Translations under genes and position numbers: made by a program
Source: Spirochaetota bacterium
GTDB taxonomy: Bacteria > Spirochaetota > UBA4802 > UBA5368
Direction: 5' to 3'
DNA length: 64,000 nucleotides
NCBI GenBank assembly: GCA_004297825.1
Contig: SCSX01000068.1
Coordinates: 92,651 to 156,650 of the forward strand
The notes under the pieces: model-generated
What the model saw: only the letters and a program-made list of their open reading frames with translations
The model's database searches: none
Told to the model about the DNA's origin: nothing
In this document: piece by piece, positions 16,337 through 25,564 of the stretch
Layout of the letters: every line of letters begins with the position of its first letter
How positions within the stretch are numbered: the first letter of the stretch is position 1

Positions 16337-19300
16337 TTAATGCGCCCGCCCGATCCCGAAATCCTCTCCAAAGATGTACAGCACCGGGGACTGTTCCACG
16401 CCCAGGTGCTTCTGCGCCGTCTCGCGCGTTGTCCTGTTGACGCGCGAGAGGAGGCGCGCGATGGTGATGATTCCGTCCTCGGCGACCTGATCCGCGGGAC
16501 CGCGTAGCGCCTCGATCATGCAGTAGGTGAAGATACCATGCCCCAGGGCTCTGATCTCGAACGCGTCCTGCGAAACGCTCGCTGCTGAAAAAACAGCGAT
16601 GCCGTGCTCCTTCGCGATGCGCGCGATGATCTTCGTTTCCTCGAGGCCGCGCGATACGGCTATCCGCTGAAGCGCCTGGGTGGCCGCGCCACTTTTGCAG
16701 GTGTCCAGCAGGAGCACCACCTTGTTCGCCGCGAGCGAGCGGACAAAGGCGCCCAGGTCCTCACCGGACAGGGCGCTCTCTTTCAACCGGGCCAGGTCGG
16801 CGTCGTGGGGAAGGAAATGGTAAACCCCGCCCTCGGTGTCGCCGTGGCCGGCCAGGAAGACGAGCACCGTGTCGGACTTTCCGGCGCGCGCGCTGATATC
16901 GCTCATCGCGTCCATGATCGACTTCCTCGTCGCGGCGCGATCGGTGAGGACGCGCGCGACGACCTTCCCGTATATCGGCGCCCCCGCCTCGTTGAATGCC
17001 GCGCTCACCGCCTTCGCGTCCTCCGCGGGGAAACCAAGTTTCAGATTCGCGTCGCGGTATTCGCTCACCCCCGCGGCGAGTATGTAGAGGTCCGGACGGA
17101 GCTCCCGTGCGGGGACATACTCGGCTCCCAGGGTCGTGCTGGTGCCGAACACGCGGTTGGCCCCGTCGTACGCGGCCCCGGAAATGATATTCATCCCCGG
17201 CTCGAGCGCGATCGTGAACACCCGGCATCCCTCCCGCGCCTGGACGCCGACACCGCGCGAGGATTCATCGATCATGCGCCCGTTGTGGATGACGAACACC
17301 CTGCCGAGACCGCCCTCCCTCGCCTTCGCGCACACGGCGACCGCGGCGCTCCCGTCCCCGGGATCCCGCGGCATGAGCGCCACCGTGACCTCCGGCGCCG
17401 AACGCACCGCCACCGACATATCCACGGGCGCCGGGATCATTCCCCTCAATAAATTTCCCGTGAGGCCCGGCGTGTAGAGCGCGTCCCAGAACTGGGCGGC
17501 ATCGTATGCCGTGAGTCCGCGGACGAAACGCACCTGCGCGCGCGCGCCGCTCGAGCACTCGAAGCGCCCCAGGTCGTCGAAGGCGTACCATTCGCCGTCC
17601 ATGAGCGCCACCAGGGTGACGGAGGATCCGTCGTCGAGCCTCCAGAGGCGGACGGTCCTGTCCGCGGACGAGGATGCCAGGTACTTTCCGTCCGCGCTGA
17701 ACGCCAGCGCCTTCACCGGGAGAATATGCCCGGAAAATGTCCTTAGCTTGACGCCCCTCGTATTCCACAAACAGACATTCCCGCTTTCATGACCCGTCGC
17801 GATCGTCTCTCCATGCGCGGCGATAGCCCCCTCCGCGAGCGGCTCGTCCATCGTGATCACTCCCGTCCGCGCGGCCTCCATATCGTACAGGGTAATCTCG
17901 TGCACGCCGCCGTGACTGGTCATGGTCTCGCGCACGAAGTACTTCATGTCTCTCTCGACCGCGCCCTCCGTCAGGGGAGCGATACCCCCGGTTCCTTCTC
18001 CCTTGAAGTAAATGCGGCGTTTCGGATTTCCCGCCCCGTCGAAAATCTCCCCGGCGTGCGTCAGGACAGTACCGTCGGGAAGCAGCATCACATAACGCTC
18101 GTTGAATTTCGTGTCAAGGCTCCCGGATTTCAGGTGGAAGTTCCCCCACTTGTCCGCGTAAAATCGATACTCCGCGCCGTCGCGGGTAAACCCGATGCTC
18201 TCCGGGATCTCGCCCAGGTAGGGCCCCGCGACATTCCACGAGATCGTTCTCTTCCCCCACTCGATCTCAAGGAATACGCGCGTTCCTTCCGGGGAGAAGA
18301 GAAGCCGTTTCGTTTCCAGCGCCATGGGACGCAGCTCCTTTTTAAGGGAGCCGCGACGGTCCCAGATGCGGATGCATCCTCCCAGGTGCTTATCGCCCTG
18401 AAAACCCGCCGCGAGGAAACGCCCGTCCGGTGAAAGCGCGATGCGCTCCGCTCCCCCCGCCCCCGAATCGCCGGTAATTCTCGTCTTCATTGTTCCCTGG
18501 TAGGTTCCGTCGATCCCGTACTTGAAAAAATCCCAGAATCCGTTAATGATAAGGGACTTGCCGTCGGCGGAGAAGAAAAAGTTGTGGAGCAGCGATTGCT
18601 TCGCCTTGAATTCCGCGACAGGCTCCCCGGCGGCCGTACGCAGGCGAATCGTACCGCCGATAAGCGCGATGAACGCGCCGTCCGGGCTTATCGCCGTCAT
18701 GAGCGCGTCCCCTCCGGGGCGGGAGCGCCGCTTTTCGCCCTGTTTATCGGGCTTGTCGGTTTCCAGGTCCGCCAGGAGGTTCCCCTTCATGTCCCATTTG
18801 CGCGCGGACGCGTTCCACCCGTCCTTTGAACGGGTCCCGTCGCCGCAGGTTATGAAATATCCGCCCGACGGACTCACCGACATGTGCTTCACCTGGCCGT
18901 CGTGCGCCTTCACGATCGTGCGCGTGTTCCAGCCCGCGTCGCGTATAACGACTGTTGTATCCCCGCTCGTGGTTAGTACGGTCCCATCCGGCGCGTAGGC
19001 AATCCATGCGTCGTTGTATGAATCGAGGCGATCATGTTCGCCTGTGAGCGTCTTGAGCAATCGCCCGTCGATTCCCAGGACGTATATCCCCTGGCGCGCG
19101 CCCACCGCGATCTGTGTGCCGTCACGCGAAATCGCGAGGCATCGGAAATCGGCATCGGGGATCGGCACCGTTTTAAGCAGGACCCCCTCGGCGCTCCAGA
19201 TCTTCACGGTACGGTCGTGCGCGGCGCTTACGATGAGCCTGCTGTCGGGCGATACGGCGATATCGATAATGCCGTTCTCGTGCGAACGCTGGAACATCAG

Positions 19301-19522
19301 TTTCGGTTCGTGGAGGGACTCCATCGCCGCGTAGTCGGGGCCCGGAATTGTCGCGGTGAAATCGTCCCCCGAAAGGGTGATTCGCTCTTTTTCCTTCGGA
19401 GAGGATTTCTGCGCACGACCGTCATGCGGCCCCTTCCGCACGCTCGCGGTATCCAGTGTGCATCCCCCGGCGGCACACACCGCGATAATGCACAGCATCA
19501 AACAAAGTCGCAGTACTTTCAT
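16337..19522 (-). CDS. Beta-propeller (WD40) lipoprotein with C-terminal caspase-like (C14) domain
   Basis: This 1061-residue lipoprotein has a signal peptide with lipobox AAGGC (Cys21). Residues about 50-660 form WD40/propeller repeats, clear near 600-650 (GHILPVKALAFSADG then ASSSADRTVRLW). A linker Ig-like stretch follows. Residues about 812-1056 form a caspase/p20-type peptidase: VLVFLAGHGD with catalytic His (about 893), then VVLLLDTCKSG with catalytic Cys (about 942), and a preceding GFPAEDAKAVSAAF helix typical of the fold. The dyad is intact, so activity is likely. ATG 19522 is favoured over TTG 19534 because GAGG precedes it. It should be a membrane-anchored, periplasm-facing protein, possibly a protease gated by the propeller. 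Confidence 0.88.
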   Translation of the reverse strand: MKVLRLCLMLCIIAVCAAGGCTLDTASVRKGPHDGRAQKSSPKEKERITLSGDDFTATIPGPDYAAMESLHEPKLMFQRSHENGIIDIAVSPDSRLIVSAAHDRTVKIWSAEGVLLKTVPIPDADFRCLAISRDGTQIAVGARQGIYVLGIDGRLLKTLTGEHDRLDSYNDAWIAYAPDGTVLTTSGDTTVVIRDAGWNTRTIVKAHDGQVKHMSVSPSGGYFITCGDGTRSKDGWNASARKWDMKGNLLADLETDKPDKQGEKRRSRPGGDALMTAISPDGAFIALIGGTIRLRTAAGEPVAEFKAKQSLLHNFFFSADGKSLIINGFWDFFKYGIDGTYQGTMKTRITGDSGAGGAERIALSPDGRFLAAGFQGDKHLGGCIRIWDRRGSLKKELRPMALETKRLLFSPEGTRVFLEIEWGKRTISWNVAGPYLGEIPESIGFTRDGAEYRFYADKWGNFHLKSGSLDTKFNERYVMLLPDGTVLTHAGEIFDGAGNPKRRIYFKGEGTGGIAPLTEGAVERDMKYFVRETMTSHGGVHEITLYDMEAARTGVITMDEPLAEGAIAAHGETIATGHESGNVCLWNTRGVKLRTFSGHILPVKALAFSADGKYLASSSADRTVRLWRLDDGSSVTLVALMDGEWYAFDDLGRFECSSGARAQVRFVRGLTAYDAAQFWDALYTPGLTGNLLRGMIPAPVDMSVAVRSAPEVTVALMPRDPGDGSAAVAVCAKAREGGLGRVFVIHNGRMIDESSRGVGVQAREGCRVFTIALEPGMNIISGAAYDGANRVFGTSTTLGAEYVPARELRPDLYILAAGVSEYRDANLKLGFPAEDAKAVSAAFNEAGAPIYGKVVARVLTDRAATRKSIMDAMSDISARAGKSDTVLVFLAGHGDTEGGVYHFLPHDADLARLKESALSGEDLGAFVRSLAANKVVLLLDTCKSGAATQALQRIAVSRGLEETKIIARIAKEHGIAVFSAASVSQDAFEIRALGHGIFTYCMIEALRGPADQVAEDGIITIARLLSRVNRTTRETAQKHLGVEQSPVLYIFGEDFGIGRAH

Positions 19523-19708
19523 GGGTCGCCTCAAGCACGGCTTTTTGGGGCCGATAATGCCCGGTGCTCGATTTTACGCATCCGGAATGACATCGACGCA
19601 ATAATAGAAAACGTACCATGTCGCGGCGTCGCGGGCAAATCAAATATCCGGGCTGAGGGAAATTACCGGGTATGATATCCGCCTCCGGACACACAACCTT
19701 ATGGAAGT

Positions 19709-19870
19709 TACCCATTACCCACAAGTCAAAAAACACCCCCCATACCCCCCGGCGGGGGGCAACGACATCCGCCATTAATAGAAAATGCATATTCTGCAGA
19801 TCGTTGAAGTCCCCCTCCGGGGGATTTAGGGGGCCTCCTGAGGCAGTTTTTGTGATATGGGTAATGGGTA
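19709..19870. repeat. 162-bp MITE-like element with 13-bp terminal inverted repeats
   Basis: The ends are TACCCATTACCCA (19709-19721) and its exact complement TGGGTAATGGGTA (19858-19870); a further A/T-rich match extends inward (CAAGTCAAAAA versus its partner near 19846-19857). The interior is packed with GC hairpins (CCCCCCGGCGGGGGG at about 19745-19759, CCCCCTCCGGGGG at 19811-19823, GCCTCCTGAGGC near 19833). No coding capacity and no obvious target-site duplication were seen. It occupies the gap between the caspase gene and the hydrogenase operon. Such structured elements are typical of miniature inverted-repeat elements, but transposase dependence is not shown here. The remainder of 19523-20002 holds no supported gene. 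Confidence 0.5.
19736..19794 (+). repeat. Left copy of the 59-bp dispersed inverted repeat
   Basis: These 59 bases match the reverse complement of 31171-31229 with three mismatches. The repeat runs from a run of six C through a GC palindrome and AACGACAT to TAATAGAAAATGCATATTC. It lies inside the MITE-like element on the left of the hydrogenase operon. Confidence 0.85.
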
Positions 19871-20002
19871 GTGCGAAAAGGGGAAAAGATGAAGGTGAAA
19901 ACATAGAACGCTCGTCCATATAGTTTTGAATAAATTACAAAAAAAATCTTGTCTTCCTCGCTTCCATGCCTAGAAATGGGCCGCAAAGGAGCTGCGGGAC
20001 AT

Positions 20003-21454
20003 ATGGATTACGAATCTCTTCTGGTCTGTGCCGTGAGCGTCCCCGTCGCGGGCGCCTTTCTCATGCCGATTATCGGCCGCGCGTCCAAAACCTTGCGCAA
20101 TGTGCTCTCTCTCTTCCTTATATGCGTACCCCTGGCCGCTTCGATCGCCCTGCTCCCGGCGGTGATCGCCGGGAAAACCGTGTACATAACCGCGGCCATG
20201 CCGCTCGGCCTCAATATCAGTCTCGCGGCGGACGGGCTCGCGGTGTTCATGGCGATCGTGTCTTCCTTTATAAGCGCGATCATCGCGCTCTATTCATTCG
20301 ATTATATCGACCACTACGAAAACCAGAACGAGTACTATCTCATGATCGTCCTCTTCCTGGGCTCCATGATGGGCATCTGCTATTCCGCGAACCTCATCCC
20401 GCTCTATATCTTCTGGGAGCTGACGGCGCTCTCCAGCTGGCGTCTCATAGGCTTCTTCCGGGACGAGGCGTTCGTCAGGCGGGCCGATAAAGCCTTCATG
20501 ACGACGGTGTTCGGGGCACTCCTCATGCTGCTTGGCTTCATCATGATCGGACAGCAGGCGGGCAGCTTCGAGCTCGCGGTCATCAAGGAGAAGCTCCTCA
20601 CCCAGCCCGTATCGCCGATAGCCGTGGGTCTCATTATCGCGGGCATACTGGCCAAATCGGCGACGCTCCCATTCCACACATGGCTCCCCGACGCGGGCGT
20701 CGCCCCCTCGCCGGTCACGGCGCTCCTCCACGCGGCCGTGCTGGTGAAGATCGGCGTGTACGCCTACGTGCGTCTCTTCGTCGCGACGATGTCCCCGGGG
20801 GAGTTCTGGTCAATCGCGCTCCCGGTCATCGCGCTCGCGAGCACGCTGGTTTCGGCGGGCGCAGCGCTCCTGGAAACCGACATCAAGCGCATCATCGCCT
20901 ATTCCACGGTGAGCCAGATCGGCTTCATTTTCCTGGGGCTTTCTTCCGGCACGGCGATAGGCATCACGGGCGGTTTATTATACATACTTATGCATGGCAT
21001 CGCGAAGGCCGGGCTCTTTCTCTCGGCGGGCATAATCGAGCAGAAGACGCACGTGCGCGACATCACAAAGCTGGGCGGGCTCATGAAGACCATGCCCGTG
21101 ACGGCAGTCTCGTTCCTGCTGTGCTCCTTCTCCGTCATGGGCATCCCGCCCTTCGGCGGATTTTTCAGCAAGTACATGGTGATCACGGGGGCGCTCGCGG
21201 GCGGCAATACGCTGATTGCGATCGCGTTCGTCGCCTGCGGATTTCTCACCCTCGTGTACCTGTTCCGCATTTTCAACGCGATCTTCCTTAAAGAAGCGCC
21301 TTCCCCGGAAATCCTCGTCAGGGAGGGTTCCGGAACGATGGTGTTCTCGGTGGCCCTGCTCGCCGTTCTCTCGGTCGCGGGCGGGCTTTTGATCAAGTAT
21401 CCCGCCGAATTTGGACTTGAAACCGCAAAACAGATCATGGGGCTTGTCAAATGA
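20003..21454 (+). CDS. Complex I-like antiporter subunit 1 of membrane-bound hydrogenase (NuoL/M/N-like)
   Basis: This 483-residue membrane protein has about 14 spans and belongs to the proton-conducting NuoL/M/N-MrpA/D family. The signature residues for ion transfer are visible: Glu in FWELTALSSW (about residue 137), Lys in AKSATLPFHTWLPDAG (about 218), Lys in HAAVLVKIGVY (about 248), and the TDIKRIIAYSTVSQIGF segment (about 292-308). It should translocate H+ or Na+ driven by the hydrogenase. It is the first gene of a 12-gene operon. The longer reading frame opens at 19949, but the hydrophobic domain starts at ATG 20003, preceded by AAGGAG. Its stop overlaps the next start (ATGA). Confidence 0.88.
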   Translation: MDYESLLVCAVSVPVAGAFLMPIIGRASKTLRNVLSLFLICVPLAASIALLPAVIAGKTVYITAAMPLGLNISLAADGLAVFMAIVSSFISAIIALYSFDYIDHYENQNEYYLMIVLFLGSMMGICYSANLIPLYIFWELTALSSWRLIGFFRDEAFVRRADKAFMTTVFGALLMLLGFIMIGQQAGSFELAVIKEKLLTQPVSPIAVGLIIAGILAKSATLPFHTWLPDAGVAPSPVTALLHAAVLVKIGVYAYVRLFVATMSPGEFWSIALPVIALASTLVSAGAALLETDIKRIIAYSTVSQIGFIFLGLSSGTAIGITGGLLYILMHGIAKAGLFLSAGIIEQKTHVRDITKLGGLMKTMPVTAVSFLLCSFSVMGIPPFGGFFSKYMVITGALAGGNTLIAIAFVACGFLTLVYLFRIFNAIFLKEAPSPEILVREGSGTMVFSVALLAVLSVAGGLLIKYPAEFGLETAKQIMGLVK

Positions 21455-23283
21455 GCGAATTCAATCTCATTCTCCCGATCGCCGTCCCGCTCGCCGCGGG
21501 CCTCCTGGTGCTCCCGTTCAAGGCCGTCAAGGGCACCGTGCACGCACTTGTTACCTTCGGCGTCGCCGCCTTCACCCTCGCGCTTTCGCTCGTGCTATTC
21601 GGAAGCGAATCGGCGCTTTCGATCCCCTGGGCGCCCTTCGGGCTCGATTTTTCGCTCAGGCTCTATTCCTTCAGCGGGTTCATCCTGGTCGCGGCATCGG
21701 GGTTCGGGACGCTCATCTCCCTCTACGCGGCGGCGTTCATGCGCGGAAAGGAAAAGCAGAACCAGTTCTTCGGCTATTTTCTCCTGACCATGGGTTTGGT
21801 GAACGGGGCGGTATTATCGGACAATCTCCTCCTCATGCTCTTTTTCTGGGAGGGGCTCCTCGTGCCGCTCTACGGCATGATCGCGATTGGGAGCCCCAAG
21901 TCCTACAGGACGGCGACCAAGGCCCTCATCATCGTGGGTTTATCGGACCTGTGCATGATGCTCGGGATCGCGATAGTATACAGCATGACCGATACGCTCA
22001 CCATCTCGAAGATAAGCGTCGCGACGGGAAGCGCGCTCGGAAGCGCCGCGTTCGTCCTCATGGCGATTGGTGCGGTCTCGAAGGCGGGCTCCATCCCGTT
22101 CCACAGCTGGATCCCGGACGCCGCGCGCGCGGCGGCCCTTCCCTTCATGGCCATACTTCCCGCGTCCCTCGAGAAGCTGCTGGGAATTTACTTCCTGTCC
22201 CGCATCTGCCTGGACCTCTTCGCGCTCACGCCGGACTCCTGGCTCTCGACGCTTCTCATGGCGCTCGGGTGCGTGACGATCATCGTCGCCGTGCTCATGG
22301 CGCTCATCCAGAAGGAATACAAGCGCCTGCTCTCGTACCACGCGATAAGCCAGGTGGGCTACATGGTCCTGGGGATAGGCACCGCGGTCCCGATCGGGAT
22401 CATGGGCGGGATATTCCACATGATCAACCACGCAATCTACAAGAGCTGCCTCTTCCTCACCGGCGGTGCGGTCGAGCACCGGGCAGGCACCACGGAGCTC
22501 GATAAACTGGGCGGGCTCCGCGCATCGATGCCCGTTACCTGCATCTGCTTCCTGGTCGCCGCGGCGTCGATATCCGGCGTTCCCCCGTTCAACGGATTTT
22601 TCTCGAAGGAGATGGTCTATGCCGGCGCACTCGCCCGCGGGCCGCTCTTTTACATCTTCGCCGTTATCGGTTCCTTTTTCACCGCGGCCTCGTTCCTGAA
22701 GCTGGGACACGCGGTCTACTTCGATCCGAAACAGGAAAGCGCCGAAAAGGTGCGCGAGGCTCCGCTCGCGATGCTCGTCCCCATGATCGTACTCGCGCTC
22801 CTGTGCGTCGCGTTCGGCGTGTGGAACGCATGGCCGATCGAGACGCTCATTGCGCCGTCCATCGCGGCGAGCGGCGCCCCGGTCGCGGATGCGCACGGCG
22901 GCGCCGGGATATTCCTGATCGTAATGACCTGCGTTGCGCTCGGCGGCGCGGTCCTGAATCACCTGTCCGGCTTCAAGATCACGCACCGCGGGCTCACCGC
23001 CGTGGACCATATCCACGACACCCCCGGGCTCTCATGGGCATACGACCGTGCGGAAAACCGCTACAACGATTTCTATGACCTGGGCAAGAAGGCGCTCGTG
23101 TCCTTCGCGAAGACGTTATGGAAAATAGACCGCGCCATCGACTGGATATTCGAGCATCTTGCCGGCGCCGTGGCCTTCGCGTTCACGGCGCGCCTGCGCG
23201 CCCTGCAGACCGGAAACTATTCGCTCTACATCGTGTTCAGCCTGCTCGGGGCCGCCGCGGTGGTAGCGTACCTGGTGCAATGA
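21451..23283 (+). CDS. Complex I-like antiporter subunit 2 with NuoL-type C-terminal extension
   Basis: This 610-residue membrane protein is about 120 residues longer than subunit 1. The core is an antiporter domain with Glu in FFWEGLLVPLYG (about 133), Lys in VSKAGSIPFHSWIPDA (about 212) and Lys in ASLEKLLGIY (about 241). The extra C-terminal part (about 490-610) contains DHIHDTPGLSWAY, a soluble helix (KIDRAIDWIFEHL) and LRALQTGNYSLY, resembling the C-terminal arm of NuoL. Such an arm would run along the complex and brace the subunits. The start overlaps the preceding stop by 4 bp, indicating translational coupling. Confidence 0.87.
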   Translation: MSEFNLILPIAVPLAAGLLVLPFKAVKGTVHALVTFGVAAFTLALSLVLFGSESALSIPWAPFGLDFSLRLYSFSGFILVAASGFGTLISLYAAAFMRGKEKQNQFFGYFLLTMGLVNGAVLSDNLLLMLFFWEGLLVPLYGMIAIGSPKSYRTATKALIIVGLSDLCMMLGIAIVYSMTDTLTISKISVATGSALGSAAFVLMAIGAVSKAGSIPFHSWIPDAARAAALPFMAILPASLEKLLGIYFLSRICLDLFALTPDSWLSTLLMALGCVTIIVAVLMALIQKEYKRLLSYHAISQVGYMVLGIGTAVPIGIMGGIFHMINHAIYKSCLFLTGGAVEHRAGTTELDKLGGLRASMPVTCICFLVAAASISGVPPFNGFFSKEMVYAGALARGPLFYIFAVIGSFFTAASFLKLGHAVYFDPKQESAEKVREAPLAMLVPMIVLALLCVAFGVWNAWPIETLIAPSIAASGAPVADAHGGAGIFLIVMTCVALGGAVLNHLSGFKITHRGLTAVDHIHDTPGLSWAYDRAENRYNDFYDLGKKALVSFAKTLWKIDRAIDWIFEHLAGAVAFAFTARLRALQTGNYSLYIVFSLLGAAAVVAYLVQ

Positions 23284-23296
23284 TGGGAGATAGACC

Positions 23297-24730
23297 ATGC
23301 CTACCCTTCTGATAATCGTGCCCCTTGCCCTTATGCTCGTCCTTAACCTCCCGTTCCTCCGGGCGGCCCGGCGCGTCTCGTTCTGGTTCTGCGCGATCCT
23401 CGCGCTCGTCCAGGTCGCCGCAGTCGCCGCGCACATGGGCGGGCTCATTCCCGGCTACGAGGATCTGTTCGACCGCTACATTAATTTGACCCTCACCATG
23501 AGCGGGCTTTCGGAGGTGGTGCTTCTCTCCATCGGCATCGTGGTTACCGCGAGCCTGTTTACGGCACGCGCGGTGATTGAAAACCACGAGGAGCGCTTCA
23601 AGTTCGGCAACCTCGTGATGCTCGCGATGGTGGGCCTCAACGGAACCGCGCTCCTGGCCGACCTCATCTCGCTGTACGTTTTTATCGAAATCACCGCGGT
23701 CTCGTCGTTCATCCTCATCGCCTTCAACCGGGACGCGGACGGGCTCGAGGGATCGTTCAAATATATCATCCTCTCCGCCGTGGCGACGGCGGGGCTCCTC
23801 TCCGCGATCGCGCTGCTCATGATGGTGTCGCAGGGCACCTCGTACGCGGCGGTGAGGGAGGCGCTGGGCGCATCGAGCAATTCATTCTATGTAAAGCTCG
23901 CGATGGGCTTCTTCATGTGCGGGCTCTTCATCAAGGGCGGGATCGTTCCCTTTCACTGGTGGCTGCCCGACGCGTACGCGTCGGCTCCGGCGCCCGCATC
24001 GGTGCTTCTCGCGGGAATCGTCACGAAGGTCTCCGGAATCTATACGCTCATCATCGTCACGACGTCGATATTCAGGCTCGATGGCGCCGTGGGCGAGATC
24101 ATCGTCGTCCTGGGCGCCGTCTCGGCGATCGCGGGCGCGCTGCTCGCGCTGGGGCAGAGGGACATGAAGCGCATGCTGGCGTATTCGAGCGTGAGCCAGG
24201 TGGGCTACATCCTGCTGGGTCTGGGTACAGGATCGGCCCTGGGGATCGCGGGGGCCGTGTTCCATTTTTTCAACCACGCGATATTCAAGTCGCTCCTCTT
24301 CGTGAACGCCACCGCCGTCGAGGGCTCGCTCGGGACCCGCGATATGGACCGCATGGGCGGGATCGCCTCGAAGATGCCCGTGACGGGCGCGACTTCATTA
24401 ATTGGATTTTTCTCGGCTGCCGGTATCCCGCCGCTCGCGGGGTTCTGGAGCAAGATTATGATTATCATCGCCCTGTGGCAGACGGGGTACACGGCCGCGG
24501 CCGTGATCGCGGCTCTTGTGGGTGTGCTCACGCTCGCCTATTTCCTCTCGATGCAGCGCAGGGTTTTCTTCGGGAAGCTGCGCGAGGGACTGGGCGGGAT
24601 ACGCGAGGCGCGCCTGTCGGTCCTGGTGCCGGCGGTATCGCTCGCGCTCATCACGATAGCCGCGGGCTTATTCTTCAAACCGATCTACACGATGGTGCTC
24701 ATGCCCATCGGCGAGATGCTGGCGAAATGA
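23297..24730 (+). CDS. Complex I-like antiporter subunit 3 (NuoN/MrpD-like)
   Basis: This 477-residue polytopic membrane protein has about 14 spans. Ion-channel residues are retained: Glu in YVFIEITAVSSFIL (about 122), Lys in FIKGGIVPFHWWLPDAY (about 213), Lys in AGIVTKVSGIYTL (about 241), and QRDMKRMLAYSSVSQVGYI (about 286-304). It is the third antiporter-type subunit in a row. The gap after subunit 2 is 13 bp. All three units keep both Glu and Lys, so each may be a working ion channel. Confidence 0.87.
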   Translation: MPTLLIIVPLALMLVLNLPFLRAARRVSFWFCAILALVQVAAVAAHMGGLIPGYEDLFDRYINLTLTMSGLSEVVLLSIGIVVTASLFTARAVIENHEERFKFGNLVMLAMVGLNGTALLADLISLYVFIEITAVSSFILIAFNRDADGLEGSFKYIILSAVATAGLLSAIALLMMVSQGTSYAAVREALGASSNSFYVKLAMGFFMCGLFIKGGIVPFHWWLPDAYASAPAPASVLLAGIVTKVSGIYTLIIVTTSIFRLDGAVGEIIVVLGAVSAIAGALLALGQRDMKRMLAYSSVSQVGYILLGLGTGSALGIAGAVFHFFNHAIFKSLLFVNATAVEGSLGTRDMDRMGGIASKMPVTGATSLIGFFSAAGIPPLAGFWSKIMIIIALWQTGYTAAAVIAALVGVLTLAYFLSMQRRVFFGKLREGLGGIREARLSVLVPAVSLALITIAAGLFFKPIYTMVLMPIGEMLAK

Positions 24731-24743
24731 ACGGGGTGCGCGC

Positions 24744-25250
24744 ATGATCGATGACCTTGCAATAAACGTAATACTCTGCGTGTTAATGACGGCGGCGGCC
24801 CTCTGGACCGTTCTCACCGTACGGCTGCTGCGCTCGGCGATAGGGCTCGCCGTGACAAGCGCGCTCCTGACCATAATCATATACCGGTTCGATTCGCCCC
24901 TGGCGGCCGCCTTCGAGCTCTCCGTGTGCGCGGGGCTCATATCGGTGATATTCGTGAGCGCGATCACCCTCACCGCCCGCCTGAGCCCGGATCGCCTGAC
25001 CCAGCGCGAGGGAGAGGTGCTGCGGCGCTTCTGGTTTCTCCCCCTCCTGGTCATCATCGCGGGGGTATTGCTGTATCAGACCTCGATCCCCATCGAAATG
25101 GTCGTCGGGGAGGCTAAAACGGGGGCCCAGGGCGACGTCCGGAGCATTATCTGGAACACGCGCCACCTGGACCTGATCGGGCAGATCGCGATTTTATTGG
25201 CGGGCGCGATTGGCGTGGTATTATTGTTCAAGGAGCGCAAGCATGACTGA
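24744..25250 (+). CDS. NuoJ/MbhD-like hydrogenase membrane subunit
   Basis: This 168-residue protein has four to five membrane spans. The motif AAFELSVCAGLISVIFVSAI (about residues 53-72) is the conserved TM3 region shared by NuoJ and the MbhD/DUF4040 type of proteins, where a glutamate within the membrane takes part in the central hydrophilic axis. The C-terminal part has an extra pair of helices and a periplasmic loop (EMVVGEAKTGAQGD). It ends by overlapping the next gene by 8 bp. Assignment to NuoJ rather than MbhD is uncertain because these short subunits diverge fast. Confidence 0.7.
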   Translation: MIDDLAINVILCVLMTAAALWTVLTVRLLRSAIGLAVTSALLTIIIYRFDSPLAAAFELSVCAGLISVIFVSAITLTARLSPDRLTQREGEVLRRFWFLPLLVIIAGVLLYQTSIPIEMVVGEAKTGAQGDVRSIIWNTRHLDLIGQIAILLAGAIGVVLLFKERKHD

Positions 25251-25560
25251 CAGCGTGTACGTATTCTGGTTATTCGGCATTTTCGTGGCGCTCCTGGCGA
25301 TCGTGGGCTTTTACTGCATTCTCATCACCTCGAACCTGATCCGGACGCTCATAGGCCTCGAGATCGTGACCAAGGCGGTCACGCTGCTCATTATTCTCGT
25401 GGGCCGGACCACCAACAATACGGGGCTTGCGCAATCCTTCGTGATCACGCTCATCGTCGTCGAGGTCGTGGTGATCGTCGTCGCGAGCGGCGTGGTGATC
25501 TCGGTGTTCAGGCGCAACGGCACCGTCGACGCGAATCTTTTCAGGAATCTAAAGGGGTAG
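25243..25560 (+). CDS. NuoK/MbhG-like hydrogenase membrane subunit
   Basis: This 105-residue protein has three membrane spans, the standard form of NuoK/MrpC/MbhG. TM2 carries the intramembrane Glu (LIGLEIVTKAVTLLI, about residues 34-48), and TM3 a second Glu in TLIVVEVVVIVVAS (about 74-87), the two positions essential in the family. The longer frame opens at 25210, but the family start is ATG 25243, which lies inside the end of the preceding gene. It is part of the ion-conducting axis joining the hydrogenase core to the antiporter subunits. Confidence 0.8.
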   Translation: MTDSVYVFWLFGIFVALLAIVGFYCILITSNLIRTLIGLEIVTKAVTLLIILVGRTTNNTGLAQSFVITLIVVEVVVIVVASGVVISVFRRNGTVDANLFRNLKG

Positions 25561-25564
25561 GGCA

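Noticed and set aside
16337-19522. DNA-level tandem repeats suggested by the WD40 region
   Set aside because: The repetition is at protein level only; codons differ between repeats, so it is not a nucleotide repeat.
20003-24730. Possible Mrp-type Na+/H+ antiporter operon
   Set aside because: The following NuoB/C/D/H/I-like genes and the [NiFe] motifs show that these three subunits belong to a hydrogenase complex, and the small MrpE/F/G subunits are missing.
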